Of a DNA stretch of 64,000 bases, positions 8,189 through 17,529 are shown one piece after another. Made by a program: the position numbers and the translations under genes. The notes below the pieces were generated by a model that was not told where the DNA came from, made no database searches, and worked only from the letters and a program-made list of their open reading frames with translations. Source of the stretch: UBA9611 sp965237595. GTDB taxonomy: Bacteria; Chloroflexota; Dehalococcoidia; Lucifugimonadales; UBA3495. The DNA lies in assembly GCA_965237595.1 (NCBI GenBank), contig CBDEFY010000001.1, positions 124,001 to 188,000 on the forward strand, read 5' to 3'. Each line of letters opens with the position of its first letter. Within the stretch, counting starts at the first letter, position 1.

Positions 8189-9616
8189 CTAACTCCGACC
8201 TTTATTCTGCCCAACGGGGAGCGGTTCGGCATCTCCATCCCCGTTCATAGCCGGGCGACCCTTGCCTGGCCTGTTCAAATCAAGGTTTAGCCGAACCCGA
8301 GGCAACCGTCGGCGGCGGCCTCTGTATTTGCGGTAGGCTTCGGCGATGGCATTGGACAGCTTGATTGGGTCGTGCCTCGCCGTACTGGTGTCATCGGTCT
8401 CGTCAATCACATCGGCCTCCACCAGTAGCAGGTCATCGTCCCAAGGTTTGTCGGCCCGGATGAAATCTAGCCCGGCGGGCGTGGGGCCATCGGGCAGGTT
8501 GTTATTGGCAACCACTGCGTCAACGGCTTTCTTACCCCCATAATGCTGGACAACACGCAGGTGGTCTTTGACGTTGTAGCCCTCGGTTTGGGCAGGTTCC
8601 TCGGCCACATTGCAGACGTAGACCTTGAATGCCCTAGAATCCGCCAGCGCGGCCGCGATTCCGGAGATCAGTAGATTGGGCACAATGCTGGTGAAAAGGC
8701 TGCCGGGTCCGATCACGATCATATCGGCATCTTCGATCGCCCGGACCGCTTCCGGGTGGGCGGCAGGGTCAGCCGGGATAAGGGTTAACGACCGGAGTCG
8801 GTCAGCCGAGTTTCCAACGCGAGTCTCTCCGATCAACGTCTCACCGGAAACCGTGCTTCCCACTAATGTCACGTAACTGGTGGTGGATGGAATCACCTTG
8901 CCGCGTATGGCCAGCAACTCCCCTGCTACTTCCACGCCACGGTAAAAATCCCCACCGATGCCAGCCAGCGCGGCGATGAAAATGTTCCCAAAACTGTGGC
9001 CGTCAAGCTGCCCATCGGACTCGAACCGGTAGTCCATGAGCTGTTGCATGACCTCCTCAGAGTCGGCCAACGCCACCAGGCAGTTTCGGATGTCCCCCGG
9101 CGGCAGGATGCCCAGTTCGCTTCTCAACCGGCCGGAGCTCCCGCCGTCGTCGGCGACCGTCACCACCGCGCAGATGTTGGAGGTGTAATGCTTCAGGCCC
9201 CTGAGGAGACTGGGCATGCCAGTGCCGCCGCCAATCACTGTAATCCTTGGGCCGGACCCAAGGACCCGCTCCACATAGAGGGAATCGAAGATTGGCCAAT
9301 GCCTGGTCCGGCTGCCTATTTGGCCCAAAGACCTGCTGAGGCCGAAGCCGGCAATCACCGCTCCCACGACTCCGACGCCAATGAATACGCTGCCCCGCAG
9401 GTAGGGAGACTCGTTGTGCAGGCTGACCGATTCCAAGAAAGAGATGAAGGTGGGGCCAGTGGATATCTTTAGAACGAAGATGACGCCCAGAGTGACCAAT
9501 GCCAGGCCAATGGCTCCCACGGCCAGCCATCGCTTTAGGGAAAGCCCCGGGATCATCAGGAAGAGAAGATACTGGTGGAATCTCCTGCTGGTCAGCGCTC
9601 TGAGCGCTCGGATCAT
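8189..9616 (-). CDS. yvcK: YvcK/CofD-family protein (UDP-GlcNAc-binding gluconeogenesis factor type) with N-terminal membrane helices
   Basis: This 475-residue protein starts at ATG 9616. Residues about 30-50 and 75-92 are hydrophobic and should anchor it in the membrane. From about residue 125 comes the YvcK core: ITVIGGGTGMPSLLRGL, VVTVADDGGSSGRLR, LPPGDIRNCLVAL, then DGHSFGNIFIAAL and IVIGPGSLFTSIVPNLL. YvcK proteins help set carbon flow and cell-wall synthesis and bind UDP-sugars; the membrane-anchored form is common in Chloroflexota-like genomes (inference from memory). The gene stands alone with about 200 bases on its upstream side. Confidence 0.88.
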   Translation of the reverse strand: MIRALRALTSRRFHQYLLFLMIPGLSLKRWLAVGAIGLALVTLGVIFVLKISTGPTFISFLESVSLHNESPYLRGSVFIGVGVVGAVIAGFGLSRSLGQIGSRTRHWPIFDSLYVERVLGSGPRITVIGGGTGMPSLLRGLKHYTSNICAVVTVADDGGSSGRLRSELGILPPGDIRNCLVALADSEEVMQQLMDYRFESDGQLDGHSFGNIFIAALAGIGGDFYRGVEVAGELLAIRGKVIPSTTSYVTLVGSTVSGETLIGETRVGNSADRLRSLTLIPADPAAHPEAVRAIEDADMIVIGPGSLFTSIVPNLLISGIAAALADSRAFKVYVCNVAEEPAQTEGYNVKDHLRVVQHYGGKKAVDAVVANNNLPDGPTPAGLDFIRADKPWDDDLLLVEADVIDETDDTSTARHDPIKLSNAIAEAYRKYRGRRRRLPRVRLNLDLNRPGKGRPAMNGDGDAEPLPVGQNKGRS

Positions 9617-9824
9617 GTTCCCCCGCCGCTAACAACGCCGCCCGTTTTCAACGGCGCAATCACGGCCGAATTCATAGGCTAGCGTGAGTTGGCTTGACCG
9701 AAAATGCCAAGCAGGTCAATTCGATTCTAGGGAGCGGTGTGCGCGAGTGTCAAGGTAAACCAAGCCGTGCCCCATTGCGGGTCAACGCAGAAATTCCGAT
9801 TTCTTTGGAAGGGACCAATTAGAG

Positions 9825-11255
9825 TCAATTGTTCTGGATAGCCGGAGCGATGCGGGTGTGCCAGGGCGTTGCCTGCTCGTAGGCGTAGGCGGCCCGAAAC
9901 AGGGTATCTTCGGCGAAGGGGGCTGCGCCCAGCTGGAGGCCGATGGGCAGGCCGTCCTCGGTGAACCCTCCCGGGATGGAGATGGCTGGAAGTGCCGACA
10001 ATGAATAGCAGCCGGTATAGGCGCGGCGGAAGAAGAACCTGGTGCGCACGTCCTCGGCGTTTTCGAACCTGGCGGTCAAGTCGGTGTGCTTGGGAGCGGG
10101 GTATGGGGAGGTCGGCGACACCAGGATGTCCACGTCTTGCAGGGCCTTTATGAACTGACGGCGCAGTAGGACCCGGGCCTTCGCCGCCCGGTTGTATACC
10201 TTGGCTGGCATCAAGGCTGCGGACTGGAGCCTGGTCCGGCTGGCTTGGTCCAGGTCACCAGGCTGATTGCGCAGAATATCGTCCCTGGCCCCGGCGCCTT
10301 CGGTGTCGGCGATGCCTACGAAGATGGCGCCGGCCAATTCCGCCAACGGGATGGACACCTCATTGACCTCCGCACCCAGTTCCCGGAAAGTATTGAGACT
10401 GGCTTCAATGGCGCTGCGCACGTCGGGATGCATGTCGTGAGTCTGGTGCAGCTCCTTGATGAGTCCCACCCGAAGGCCCCGTACACCGTCCCGCATCTGG
10501 GCGGTGTAGTCAGGGACCGGCTTGTGGCTGGTGTAAGGGTCCTTCTCGTCATAGCCGGCAATGACCCCCAGCATGACGGCGCAGTCCGCCACTGTCTTGG
10601 TCATGGGGGAGGCGGAGTCCATGAACCAGCACATGGGTGTTATGCCGAAGCGGCTGACCCGGGTGAAGGTGGGGCGCAGTCCGACCACTCCACAGTATGA
10701 CGCCGGCCCCCGGCCCGAGCCACCGGTGTCTTCACCCACCGACGCGGCGCACAGGTGGGCCGCCAGCGCCACCCCCGAGCCGCTGCTGGATTCGCCGGGA
10801 CTGCAATCGAAGTTCCAGGGGTTGGCGGGGATGCCCCAGGGCGGGTTCTGGGTGCCGCCCATGGCCAGTTCGCTAAGGTTGAGCTTGCCCAGCAACACGC
10901 CGCCAGCGTCCTTCAATCGTTTGATTACCGTGGAATCCTCGTCGGGCACGAAATCTTTATAGACCTTGGAACCGTTGGTGGTGAGGATACCCTCGGTCCA
11001 AAATTGGTCTTTTACCGCGATGGGCACCCCGGCCAGATGGCCTGGGTCCTCGCCTTTCTGGACGCGGTCCGCGACCATTCGGGCGGTATCCAACGCCTCT
11101 TCCCGTACCACGGTGATGTACGCCGCCAGCCGTGAGTCCAACCGGTCGATCCGCTCAAGATAGGCTTGGACCGCATCAACCGGAGACAGTTCTTTGGCCT
11201 TAACGGCTTGAGCTGTATCAGTTGCGGAAAGAAAGGCGATATCGTTGGAATTCAT
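9825..11255 (-). CDS. GatA-like amidase (amidase signature family)
   Basis: The ATG at 11255 has a GGAG seven bases upstream (GGAGAGTTTA-ATG), which I prefer over the TTG at 11267. The amidase signature is present: the Lys in PIAVKDQFW, the cis-Ser region PGESSSGSGVAL and the nucleophile region GEDTGGSGRGPA (usual GSDTGGSIR), followed by YCGVVGLRPT. It hydrolyses amide bonds and may serve as subunit A of the Asp/Glu-tRNA amidotransferase, because a GatC-like gene lies just upstream. No gatB is nearby, and free-standing amidases of this group are frequent, so the tRNA role is not certain. Confidence 0.8.
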   Translation of the reverse strand: MNSNDIAFLSATDTAQAVKAKELSPVDAVQAYLERIDRLDSRLAAYITVVREEALDTARMVADRVQKGEDPGHLAGVPIAVKDQFWTEGILTTNGSKVYKDFVPDEDSTVIKRLKDAGGVLLGKLNLSELAMGGTQNPPWGIPANPWNFDCSPGESSSGSGVALAAHLCAASVGEDTGGSGRGPASYCGVVGLRPTFTRVSRFGITPMCWFMDSASPMTKTVADCAVMLGVIAGYDEKDPYTSHKPVPDYTAQMRDGVRGLRVGLIKELHQTHDMHPDVRSAIEASLNTFRELGAEVNEVSIPLAELAGAIFVGIADTEGAGARDDILRNQPGDLDQASRTRLQSAALMPAKVYNRAAKARVLLRRQFIKALQDVDILVSPTSPYPAPKHTDLTARFENAEDVRTRFFFRRAYTGCYSLSALPAISIPGGFTEDGLPIGLQLGAAPFAEDTLFRAAYAYEQATPWHTRIAPAIQNN

Positions 11256-11342
11256 TAAACTCTCCAAGGGTAATCTTTAAAGGCACTCGCCGAGGGGAAT
11301 CCCAATGGGTTTGGCTGATGACCGGTAGAGGGTAGGCCGTTG

Positions 11343-11528
11343 CTACGCCAGGCCGTCTTCTGGGAAGATGGCCACCGGTTGGACGTTGGCTAGGTCCAGC
11401 TCTTTCAGACGGTCCAGTTCCTGCATCAGGCTGGCGAACCGGTTAGTTACCTCGTCAAGTTCATCGTCGGCAATCTCGATACCAGCCAGGCGTGCCAATT
11501 CGCTTACCGTGTCTCTGTCGACGGCCAT
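11343..11528 (-). CDS. gatC: GatC-like small subunit
   Basis: The 61-residue protein MAVDRDTVSELARLAGIEIA ... LKELDLANVQPVAIFPEDGL is shorter than typical GatC (about 95). It keeps the N-terminal helix pair and the VQP motif that wraps around GatA. It sits 87 bases upstream of the amidase gene on the same strand, suggesting a shared operon. The C-terminal segment that normally follows (V-x-LR-x-D) is missing. Confidence 0.65.
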   Translation of the reverse strand: MAVDRDTVSELARLAGIEIADDELDEVTNRFASLMQELDRLKELDLANVQPVAIFPEDGLA

Positions 11529-11716
11529 CGTGGGACACCTCGCAAATCAAGGTCCGGGACGGGACGGGTTTCTGGCGCAAATATAGCCTTGGCTCATGGT
11601 CCTGTCCAGCACCCGGTCTGGACGCTTGACCAGGCCTGAATCGCCCAAAGGCATCTGGTGAATAAGGAGCGGCGTAACTAATATTAAATGATGATTACCG
11701 TTGCCAATTACTGCTT

Positions 11717-13020
11717 ATGAGATTCCCACTACCCTCCAAACCCTCGCTCCGCCGCCGTACAGCGACCGGTCTCGCCATGACGTTATTCTTGGTCTCCGTG
11801 GCCTGCACCGTCGCAACAGCCACACCGGCGGCCACGCCCACGTTGACCGGCAGACCTGGAATTGGCTGCGGCCGACGCCTTCGCCGTGCTGGAAGATTTT
11901 CTGGAAGAACTGGGGCCCAGAGAAAGCGCCACCGAACAAGAATTGGCGGCCGCCCATTATCTTGAGTCCCGTATGCGGGAATTGGGATATGCGACGGAAC
12001 TACAGACATTCACCGTGGAGGACCTTTCGCTGGCCGGAATGGGATTAACCCTGGATACACCTCAGCCCAGGGAATTTGCCGCGGTACCCATGGTCAGCAC
12101 GGGGCTGGGAGATGTGTCGGGTGTTCTGACGCCGGTGGGCCTGGCGATGCCCGGCGACATTCCCGAGAGTAGTCTGCAGGGCCGGATCGCTCTGGCCAAG
12201 CGCGGGATTATCACCTATCAAAGCAAGGCTGAGAACGTCTTTGCCGCCGGGGCCGTCGGACTGGTGATATACAACAACGTCTCCGGCTCATTTCAGGGGA
12301 CGCTCGCAACTCAACCTGAATTTCCGGTGCTATCTCTTTCGAGGGATGACGGGGAAGCTATCGAGGCCCTGTTGACGGAATCGGAGATTCAGGCTTCCAT
12401 TGCGCTGACTTTGGAAAACCTGTCCTCCTAGAACGTGATTGCCGAGAAGAAAGGTCCCGGTGACGCAGTGGTGGTCCTCGGCGGACATTACGATTCCGTG
12501 CCAGGCATTTCAGGGGCCAATGACAACGCCTCGGGCACTGCGGTTTTGCTGGCCATCGCCGAGCACCTAGCGGAGGTTGACCTGCCGTTCACCCTGAGAA
12601 TCGTCCCCTTTGCGTCCGAGGAGTTGGGTCTATTGGGGAGCCGATTCTACGTCCAGTCGTTGAGCGACGAAGAGCTAAACAGGACCAAGGCTATGATCAA
12701 CTTCGACGCTTTGGGTAGCGGGGCGGGAGTGAGCGTGTTCGGCAACCGTGAGTTCACCGCAATGGCTTCGGCGTTGGGGGGCGAGATTGGCATTGAAGTG
12801 GCCGTGACCCGGAGCCTTACTGGAGGCTCCAGCGATTACGCCAGCTTCCAGGCAGCCGGAGTGCCGTTCTTGATGTTTTTCGGTGACGATTTCACTCGCA
12901 TACATACCGAACATGACACCCTTGAATTCGTGCAACCTGAGCTTCTTCGAGGCTCAACCGTGACCTGCCGTAGCGTTGTTACAGTCTGAGGCGTTTGCAG
13001 ATTTGATATTGGCTGAGTGA
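11717..13020 (+). pseudogene. Secreted M28-family metallopeptidase with PA domain, multiply interrupted
   Basis: The ATG at 11717 begins a signal peptide (hydrophobic run AMTLFLVSVACTVATAT). The frame then shifts at about 11849-11850 (one extra G restores TADLELAAADAF). A PA domain follows, then a TAG at 12429-12431 between ENLSS and NVIAEKKGPGD. The M28 zinc/catalytic set is intact: GGHYDSVPG, NDNASGT, FASEELGLLGS, INFDALG, HTEHDT. Near 12960 a one-base insertion shifts the frame again; correcting it gives TVTAVALLQSEAFADLI ending at TGA 13018-13020. Three lesions in one gene argue for decay rather than a single error. Confidence 0.8.
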
Positions 13021-13107
13021 ATCCCGGCGGGCGCTCCAATCGTAATTAACGCCTGACATTGCTATAATTCCCCAACGGCTGATAGGCCGCTGGTAGGGGA
13101 ACCAGGC

Positions 13108-14292
13108 ATGAAGTGGACATCTGCGCTATCTGAACAGCCCATTTTAGACGATGCCATGGCCGAATGCGCCGCCGCCATAAAGGCCGCCGTGGGGGGCGAG
13201 GCCTTGGACCTGGCGGTCGCCTTCATATCGCCTCATTACGAAGACTCTTATGAGCGAGTGGCCGGTTTGATGGCCGAAAATTTGAGTGCCAGCCACGTGT
13301 TTGGCTGCTCGGGTGGCGGCGTAATCGGCAACGGACTAGAGGTCGAGCAGCGGGCTGGCGTGTCGATCACCGCGGCGGTGCTTCCGAACGTGGAAATTAA
13401 ACCCTTCCATCTCCAGGCTGGCCGGATTCCCGACTTGGATGCCGGCCCCGACAAATGGGAGACTCTGATTGGAGTAACGGCAGATAACGACCCCCAATTC
13501 GTCATGGTGGCCGATCCCTACTCCTTCCCGGTCCAGGACCTGCTGATGGGGATGGACTTCGCCTTTCCCAGGGCCGTCAAGATTGGCGGCCTGGCCAGCG
13601 GCGCCAGCCGGCAGGGAGGAAACGCCCTGTTCCTGGATGGACAAGTACTGCGCACCGGGGCCATTGGACTCGCCCTGTGCGGCAACATCACCGTGGACAC
13701 GGTGGTGGCTCAGGGCTGCCGTCCCATTGGCCAACCCATGCGGATCTCCAAATGCGACCGCAACATGTTGGTGGAACTGGATGGCAAGCCCCCGATGGAA
13801 ATTCTGCGGAACATGTTCCAGGAACTGCCGGAACGGGACCGCGAACTGTTGGGGCACTCCCTGTTCTTGGGTGTGGTGATGGACGAGTTGATTGAAAGCC
13901 CGGTCCAGGGAGATTTCCTGATTCGAAACGTGGTGGGGACGGACCAGAGCACCGGCGGCCTGGCCATCGGTGAGATGTTGAAAGAGGGGCAATTGATACA
14001 GTTCCACCTGCGCGACGCCGAAACTTCGACCGACGACCTGCAGGCCGTGTTGAGCCGCTACGCCGCCGAAAACCGGGAGAATGAGATTCCTGGAGCCCTG
14101 CTGTTCTCCTGTTTGGGCCGGGGCCAGTACCTCTACGGCAGGCCCAACCACGACACCGACCTGTTCCGGGAAAAGCTGGGCGCCGTGCCCCTGGGCGGCT
14201 TCTTCTGCAACGGCGAGATTGGCCCGGTGAGCGGCACCACCTTCCTCCACGGCTACACCAGCTCCTTCGGCCTCTTCCGCCCCAAACTCTAG
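13108..14292 (+). CDS. FIST-domain sensory protein (FIST_N plus FIST_C)
   Basis: This is a 394-residue soluble protein with a good ribosome-binding site (GGGGAACC before ATG 13108). The N-terminal FIST domain (about 20-215) has VFGCSGGGVIGNG and the C-terminal FIST_C (about 225-380) contains ALLFSCLGRGQYLYGRPN and GFFCNGEIGPV. FIST domains are small-ligand sensors, often proposed to bind amino acids, and usually sit in signalling proteins; here it is free-standing. A periplasmic-binding-like gene follows 90 bases downstream, which may be functionally linked. Confidence 0.85.
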   Translation: MKWTSALSEQPILDDAMAECAAAIKAAVGGEALDLAVAFISPHYEDSYERVAGLMAENLSASHVFGCSGGGVIGNGLEVEQRAGVSITAAVLPNVEIKPFHLQAGRIPDLDAGPDKWETLIGVTADNDPQFVMVADPYSFPVQDLLMGMDFAFPRAVKIGGLASGASRQGGNALFLDGQVLRTGAIGLALCGNITVDTVVAQGCRPIGQPMRISKCDRNMLVELDGKPPMEILRNMFQELPERDRELLGHSLFLGVVMDELIESPVQGDFLIRNVVGTDQSTGGLAIGEMLKEGQLIQFHLRDAETSTDDLQAVLSRYAAENRENEIPGALLFSCLGRGQYLYGRPNHDTDLFREKLGAVPLGGFFCNGEIGPVSGTTFLHGYTSSFGLFRPKL

Positions 14293-14380
14293 GCGGGCGG
14301 GCGGCTCGCCGCGTTTTCATGGGATGCTCGGGGTGTAATGATTTTGAGGGAAGGACTTTGACCTGTCCCGGTACCAGGCC

Positions 14381-15481
14381 GTGACTCTCCTAGTCGGTAT
14401 GCCGGTGTCGCTCAGCGGTCAGTTCCGGGCGCAGGGACGCCAAGCCCTGGCCGGACTGCAAGCCTGGGCCCGTGATGCCAACGCCGAGACCCCGGACTCG
14501 TTCACGGTGCTCCACTACGACGATGCCAGTTACCCGGCCTCAGCTCGTGCCGCCACCCGGCGCCTGATTGTCGATGACCGGGTCGATATACTCATCGGCC
14601 CATATTCCAGCGTTCTTACTGCCGCCGCCGCCCAGGTCGCGGAAGCCCACGGCAAGCTACTGTGGAATCAAGGCGGGGCGGCGGACAACGTCTACCAGCG
14701 GGGTTACCGCTGGGTGGCCGGGATACTGGCCCCGGCCAGCCGCTATTTGAAGGGTCTTCTTCCGCTGGTGCGGGGTACCGACCCTTCAGCCAGCACCGTC
14801 GCCTTGTTACGGGCCTCGACTGGCGAATTCCCCAAGTCGGTATGCTCCGGTGTGGAAGAGGCTGCCCTAGAATTGGGGTTCTCCACCGTGCTTGCCACCG
14901 AATTTCCAGCTTCCGCCGACGATTTCTCGGGAGTGCTGGACGAACTGGGAGCCGCCAAACCTGACGTGGTGGCGGCGGTGGGACGGGTGCAAAACGACCT
15001 CCGCCTGGCGCGGCAACTCGCCGATAGCGGCACAAGCCTCGGGGCCGTAGCCGTGGTGGCCGCCGGCATCCACGGGTTTCAGGACGAACTGGGAAGCCAG
15101 GCGGACCGGTTCGTGGGCCCCAGCCAATGGGAGCCGGAAGTCGCTTACACCGCTGATTTCGGGCCGACCGCGGAGCAGGTCATCGCCTCGCTGCGCAGAG
15201 ACGGCCATCTTCACGTGGATTACCCCATGGCCCAGGCCTACGCCGCCGGGGTTGTCGTGCAGCGGTGTTTGGAAGAAGCGGGCGGCGCCGACAGCCGGGC
15301 CCTGAGAGAAGCGGCTGCCGTTCTGGACTTTTCGACCTTCTACGGAAGGTTCAAGATAGACGGCGAGACCGGACGGCAGATTGGACGGGAAACGCTATTG
15401 GTCCAGTGGCAAAGGGGCCGCAAGGTGATTGTCTGGCCGCAAGAATTAGCCCAGGGAGAACTGATTTATCCCTGGGGTTAA
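14381..15481 (+). CDS. LivJ-type periplasmic-binding-like protein without signal peptide
   Basis: A type I periplasmic-binding fold of about 366 residues: VGMPVSLSGQFRAQGRQAL, a hinge with ILIGPYSSVLTAAAAQVAE, then LWNQGGAADNVYQRGYRWVAG and a second lobe (STVALLRASTG). Branched-chain amino-acid or amide receptors have this fold. No signal peptide or lipobox is seen, so it may act as a cytoplasmic ligand sensor. GTG 14381 is the first conventional start but lacks a ribosome-binding site. An in-frame CTG at 14363 follows GAGGGAAGGA by seven bases and would add MSRYQA, so CTG initiation is quite possible. Confidence 0.75.
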   Translation: MTLLVGMPVSLSGQFRAQGRQALAGLQAWARDANAETPDSFTVLHYDDASYPASARAATRRLIVDDRVDILIGPYSSVLTAAAAQVAEAHGKLLWNQGGAADNVYQRGYRWVAGILAPASRYLKGLLPLVRGTDPSASTVALLRASTGEFPKSVCSGVEEAALELGFSTVLATEFPASADDFSGVLDELGAAKPDVVAAVGRVQNDLRLARQLADSGTSLGAVAVVAAGIHGFQDELGSQADRFVGPSQWEPEVAYTADFGPTAEQVIASLRRDGHLHVDYPMAQAYAAGVVVQRCLEEAGGADSRALREAAAVLDFSTFYGRFKIDGETGRQIGRETLLVQWQRGRKVIVWPQELAQGELIYPWG

Positions 15482-15511
15482 TCCGGGCTTATCGAAAATC
15501 AAGGGGGGAAC

Positions 15512-16348
15512 ATGGCCGAGCTGGAGAACAGAATCGCGCTGATTACCGGAGCAGGGCGGGGCATCGGACGGGCCATCGCTTTGGCCTACGCCAGAGAGGG
15601 AGCCCAACTATCCCTGGCCGCTCGGAGTGGTTCAGAATTGGAAGAGACGGCCGACGAGTGCCGGAAGTTGGGTTCTGAGGTCCTCATTACGCCCACCGAC
15701 GTCACCGACCCCGCCCAGGTGGACCGGTTGGTCCAAGCCACCGTAGAGCGCTTTGCCACCCTCGATATCCTGGTCAATAACGCTGGGATAGGCGGGCCCA
15801 TCGGAGGTCTCCAGGACAATGACGTGGTGGCGTGGATAAACACCATCCAGGTCAACCTGATTGGCGCGTATCTGTGTTGCCGGGTGGTACTGCCGGTGAT
15901 GCAGCGCAAAAACTCAGGCAGGATCGTGAACCTGTCCGGGGCGGGGGCGGCCAACGCCTGGGCCAATATGTCCGCCTATTGCTCCAGCAAGGCCGCGGTG
16001 GTGCGCCTGACCGAAGTGCTGGCCCTGGAATTGGCGGGGACCGGCATCACGGTAAATGCCCTTGGGCCCGGCTCGGTCCACACACGGATGTGGGATGAGA
16101 TGACCGAGGCCGCGGCGGACGCCGGCGCGGACCAGATCCACGAGACCGGTCTCCGGGTCACCTCCGGCGGCGGCGCGTCCATCGAGCGTTGCGCGGACTT
16201 GGCCGTGTGGTTGGCCGGGAGCGGCGCCGATGGCTTGAGCGGCAGAATAATCTCCGCGATCAACGACGACTTCGAGTCCCTGCCGTCCAAGATACCGGAG
16301 ATTATGGCCTCGGACCTCTATACCATCCGGCGGGTTGATCCGTTCTGA
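15512..16348 (+). CDS. Short-chain dehydrogenase/reductase
   Basis: A classical SDR of 278 residues: TGAGRGIGRAIALAYA nucleotide-binding motif, NNAGIGGP, catalytic Ser in NLSGAGAANAW and YCSSKAA for Tyr/Lys, then LGPGSVHTRMW. The ATG follows AAGGGGGGAAC. The C terminus lacks the usual quinone or steroid-binding signatures, so the substrate is unknown. It lies 30 bases after the binding-protein gene and may be co-transcribed with it. Confidence 0.85.
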   Translation: MAELENRIALITGAGRGIGRAIALAYAREGAQLSLAARSGSELEETADECRKLGSEVLITPTDVTDPAQVDRLVQATVERFATLDILVNNAGIGGPIGGLQDNDVVAWINTIQVNLIGAYLCCRVVLPVMQRKNSGRIVNLSGAGAANAWANMSAYCSSKAAVVRLTEVLALELAGTGITVNALGPGSVHTRMWDEMTEAAADAGADQIHETGLRVTSGGGASIERCADLAVWLAGSGADGLSGRIISAINDDFESLPSKIPEIMASDLYTIRRVDPF

Positions 16349-16438
16349 TTGCTAGGTCGAAGAAAGCCTGAACACCCCTAAACGCCGACGTTCCGCCGCA
16401 GACCGGAATCCAGAGCGGCTCCCTTGTGGGTGGTTTTC

Positions 16439-16999
16439 TTACTCTTCAATTGGACAGTAGGGTAATACGCCGCCAGTGTATGCCCTGTCATCCATCCCTC
16501 GCAGCATACCCCTGAGGTAGGCCATCTGCCCACCGTGCTGGTTGAACTCCCAGATAATCTGTTGAAACATGGTGGTCAGAGATATTTCTTCTCCCAATGT
16601 CTCGATTACCGTATGGTCCAGATTGTCGTCTTTCAGGCCCTTCAGGAATTGCATCACCGTATGCTGGGCCTCCCCGGCGTAGTCCGAGAGTAGCGATAGC
16701 GGTGGCACTTGAAACTCCTCTAGCTGCTCTTCAGTGAACCTAGCGCCGGTGTCGAGGGGCTGAGCAGGGGGCCGGCCCATCTTGTCGGCCCAACTCTCTT
16801 CCCACAACTGCGGAACAGCCGTGCATCGAGACATCCACATGTCCAGTATCCGGTCGTAGTGCCTGGCTATGAATCCGATAGACATGCATTGAGGTTTGGG
16901 GCGCCAGGAGAACTCTTCAGGCGTGAGTCCCTCGAGACACCGAACGAGAGAGCGATAGTTCTGGTCCAAGCACTTCTGGATAAACTCGACCAAGGTCAT
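16439..16999 (-). CDS. DinB-family protein
   Basis: A 186-residue four-helix-bundle protein. His residues in RHYDRILDMW, GEAQHTVMQF and FNQHGGQMAYLRG are placed as the metal triad of DinB/YfiT proteins, which include thiol-dependent transferases (bacillithiol or mycothiol S-transferase types). The start ATG 16999 is divergent from the broken methyltransferase gene that begins about 25 bases away. The substrate is not predictable. Confidence 0.8.
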   Translation of the reverse strand: MTLVEFIQKCLDQNYRSLVRCLEGLTPEEFSWRPKPQCMSIGFIARHYDRILDMWMSRCTAVPQLWEESWADKMGRPPAQPLDTGARFTEEQLEEFQVPPLSLLSDYAGEAQHTVMQFLKGLKDDNLDHTVIETLGEEISLTTMFQQIIWEFNQHGGQMAYLRGMLRGMDDRAYTGGVLPYCPIEE

Positions 17000-17022
17000 G
17001 TTCTATTCCTCCCCTCACATAC

Positions 17023-17442
17023 GTGCCCCCGCTTGTCGCAGGCTTACTCCTGCATTTCTTGTGGAAGCCACTGAGATTCTTCCCAGAGTGATGGATCGGC
17101 CATGCTGTCGGATGGCCGTTGGTTTTAGCAGGCGTTCTGCTTTCGGCGTGGGCGATTCGGACTATGTTTCGCGCAAACGTAGACCCAGATCCTTACGAGC
17201 CTACTACCGCCATCGTCGCTACCGGACCTTACGCACTCAGCCGCAACCCCATCTACGTCTCGTTTAACCTGGTCCATTGGGGCATCGCGTTTGTGGTGAA
17301 CACCGTCTGGCCGATCGTATTCCTGCCGGTCGGAATCGCTTTGTTGTACTACGGCGTCATCGCCCGCGAGGAGAGCTATCTGGAGAGGGTGTTCGGCGAT
17401 GAGTACCGGGATTACAAGACCAGGGTCCGTCGCTGGGTTTAG
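17023..17442 (+). pseudogene. Isoprenylcysteine carboxyl methyltransferase-like (ICMT/PEMT) membrane protein with in-frame TGA
   Basis: One continuous frame from GTG 17023 reads PPLVAGLLLHFLWKPLRFFPE, then TGA (17089-17091), then WIGHAVGWPLVLAGVLL and the conserved PYEPTTAIVATGPYALSRNP and EESYLERVFGDEYRDYKTRV motif of the family. Homologues read straight through this position. A shorter protein could start at TTG 17119, but it would lack the first membrane helix. The TGA could be a nonsense mutation or, less likely, a recoded codon (see findings). Confidence 0.7.
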
Positions 17443-17529
17443 GAGACGCCCGCTCACAGCGCTTATCCACCTACTGGATGAGCCGTCGCCGTACGTCCCC
17501 GATATCTCGGTTTGGCCATAGGTGAATTC

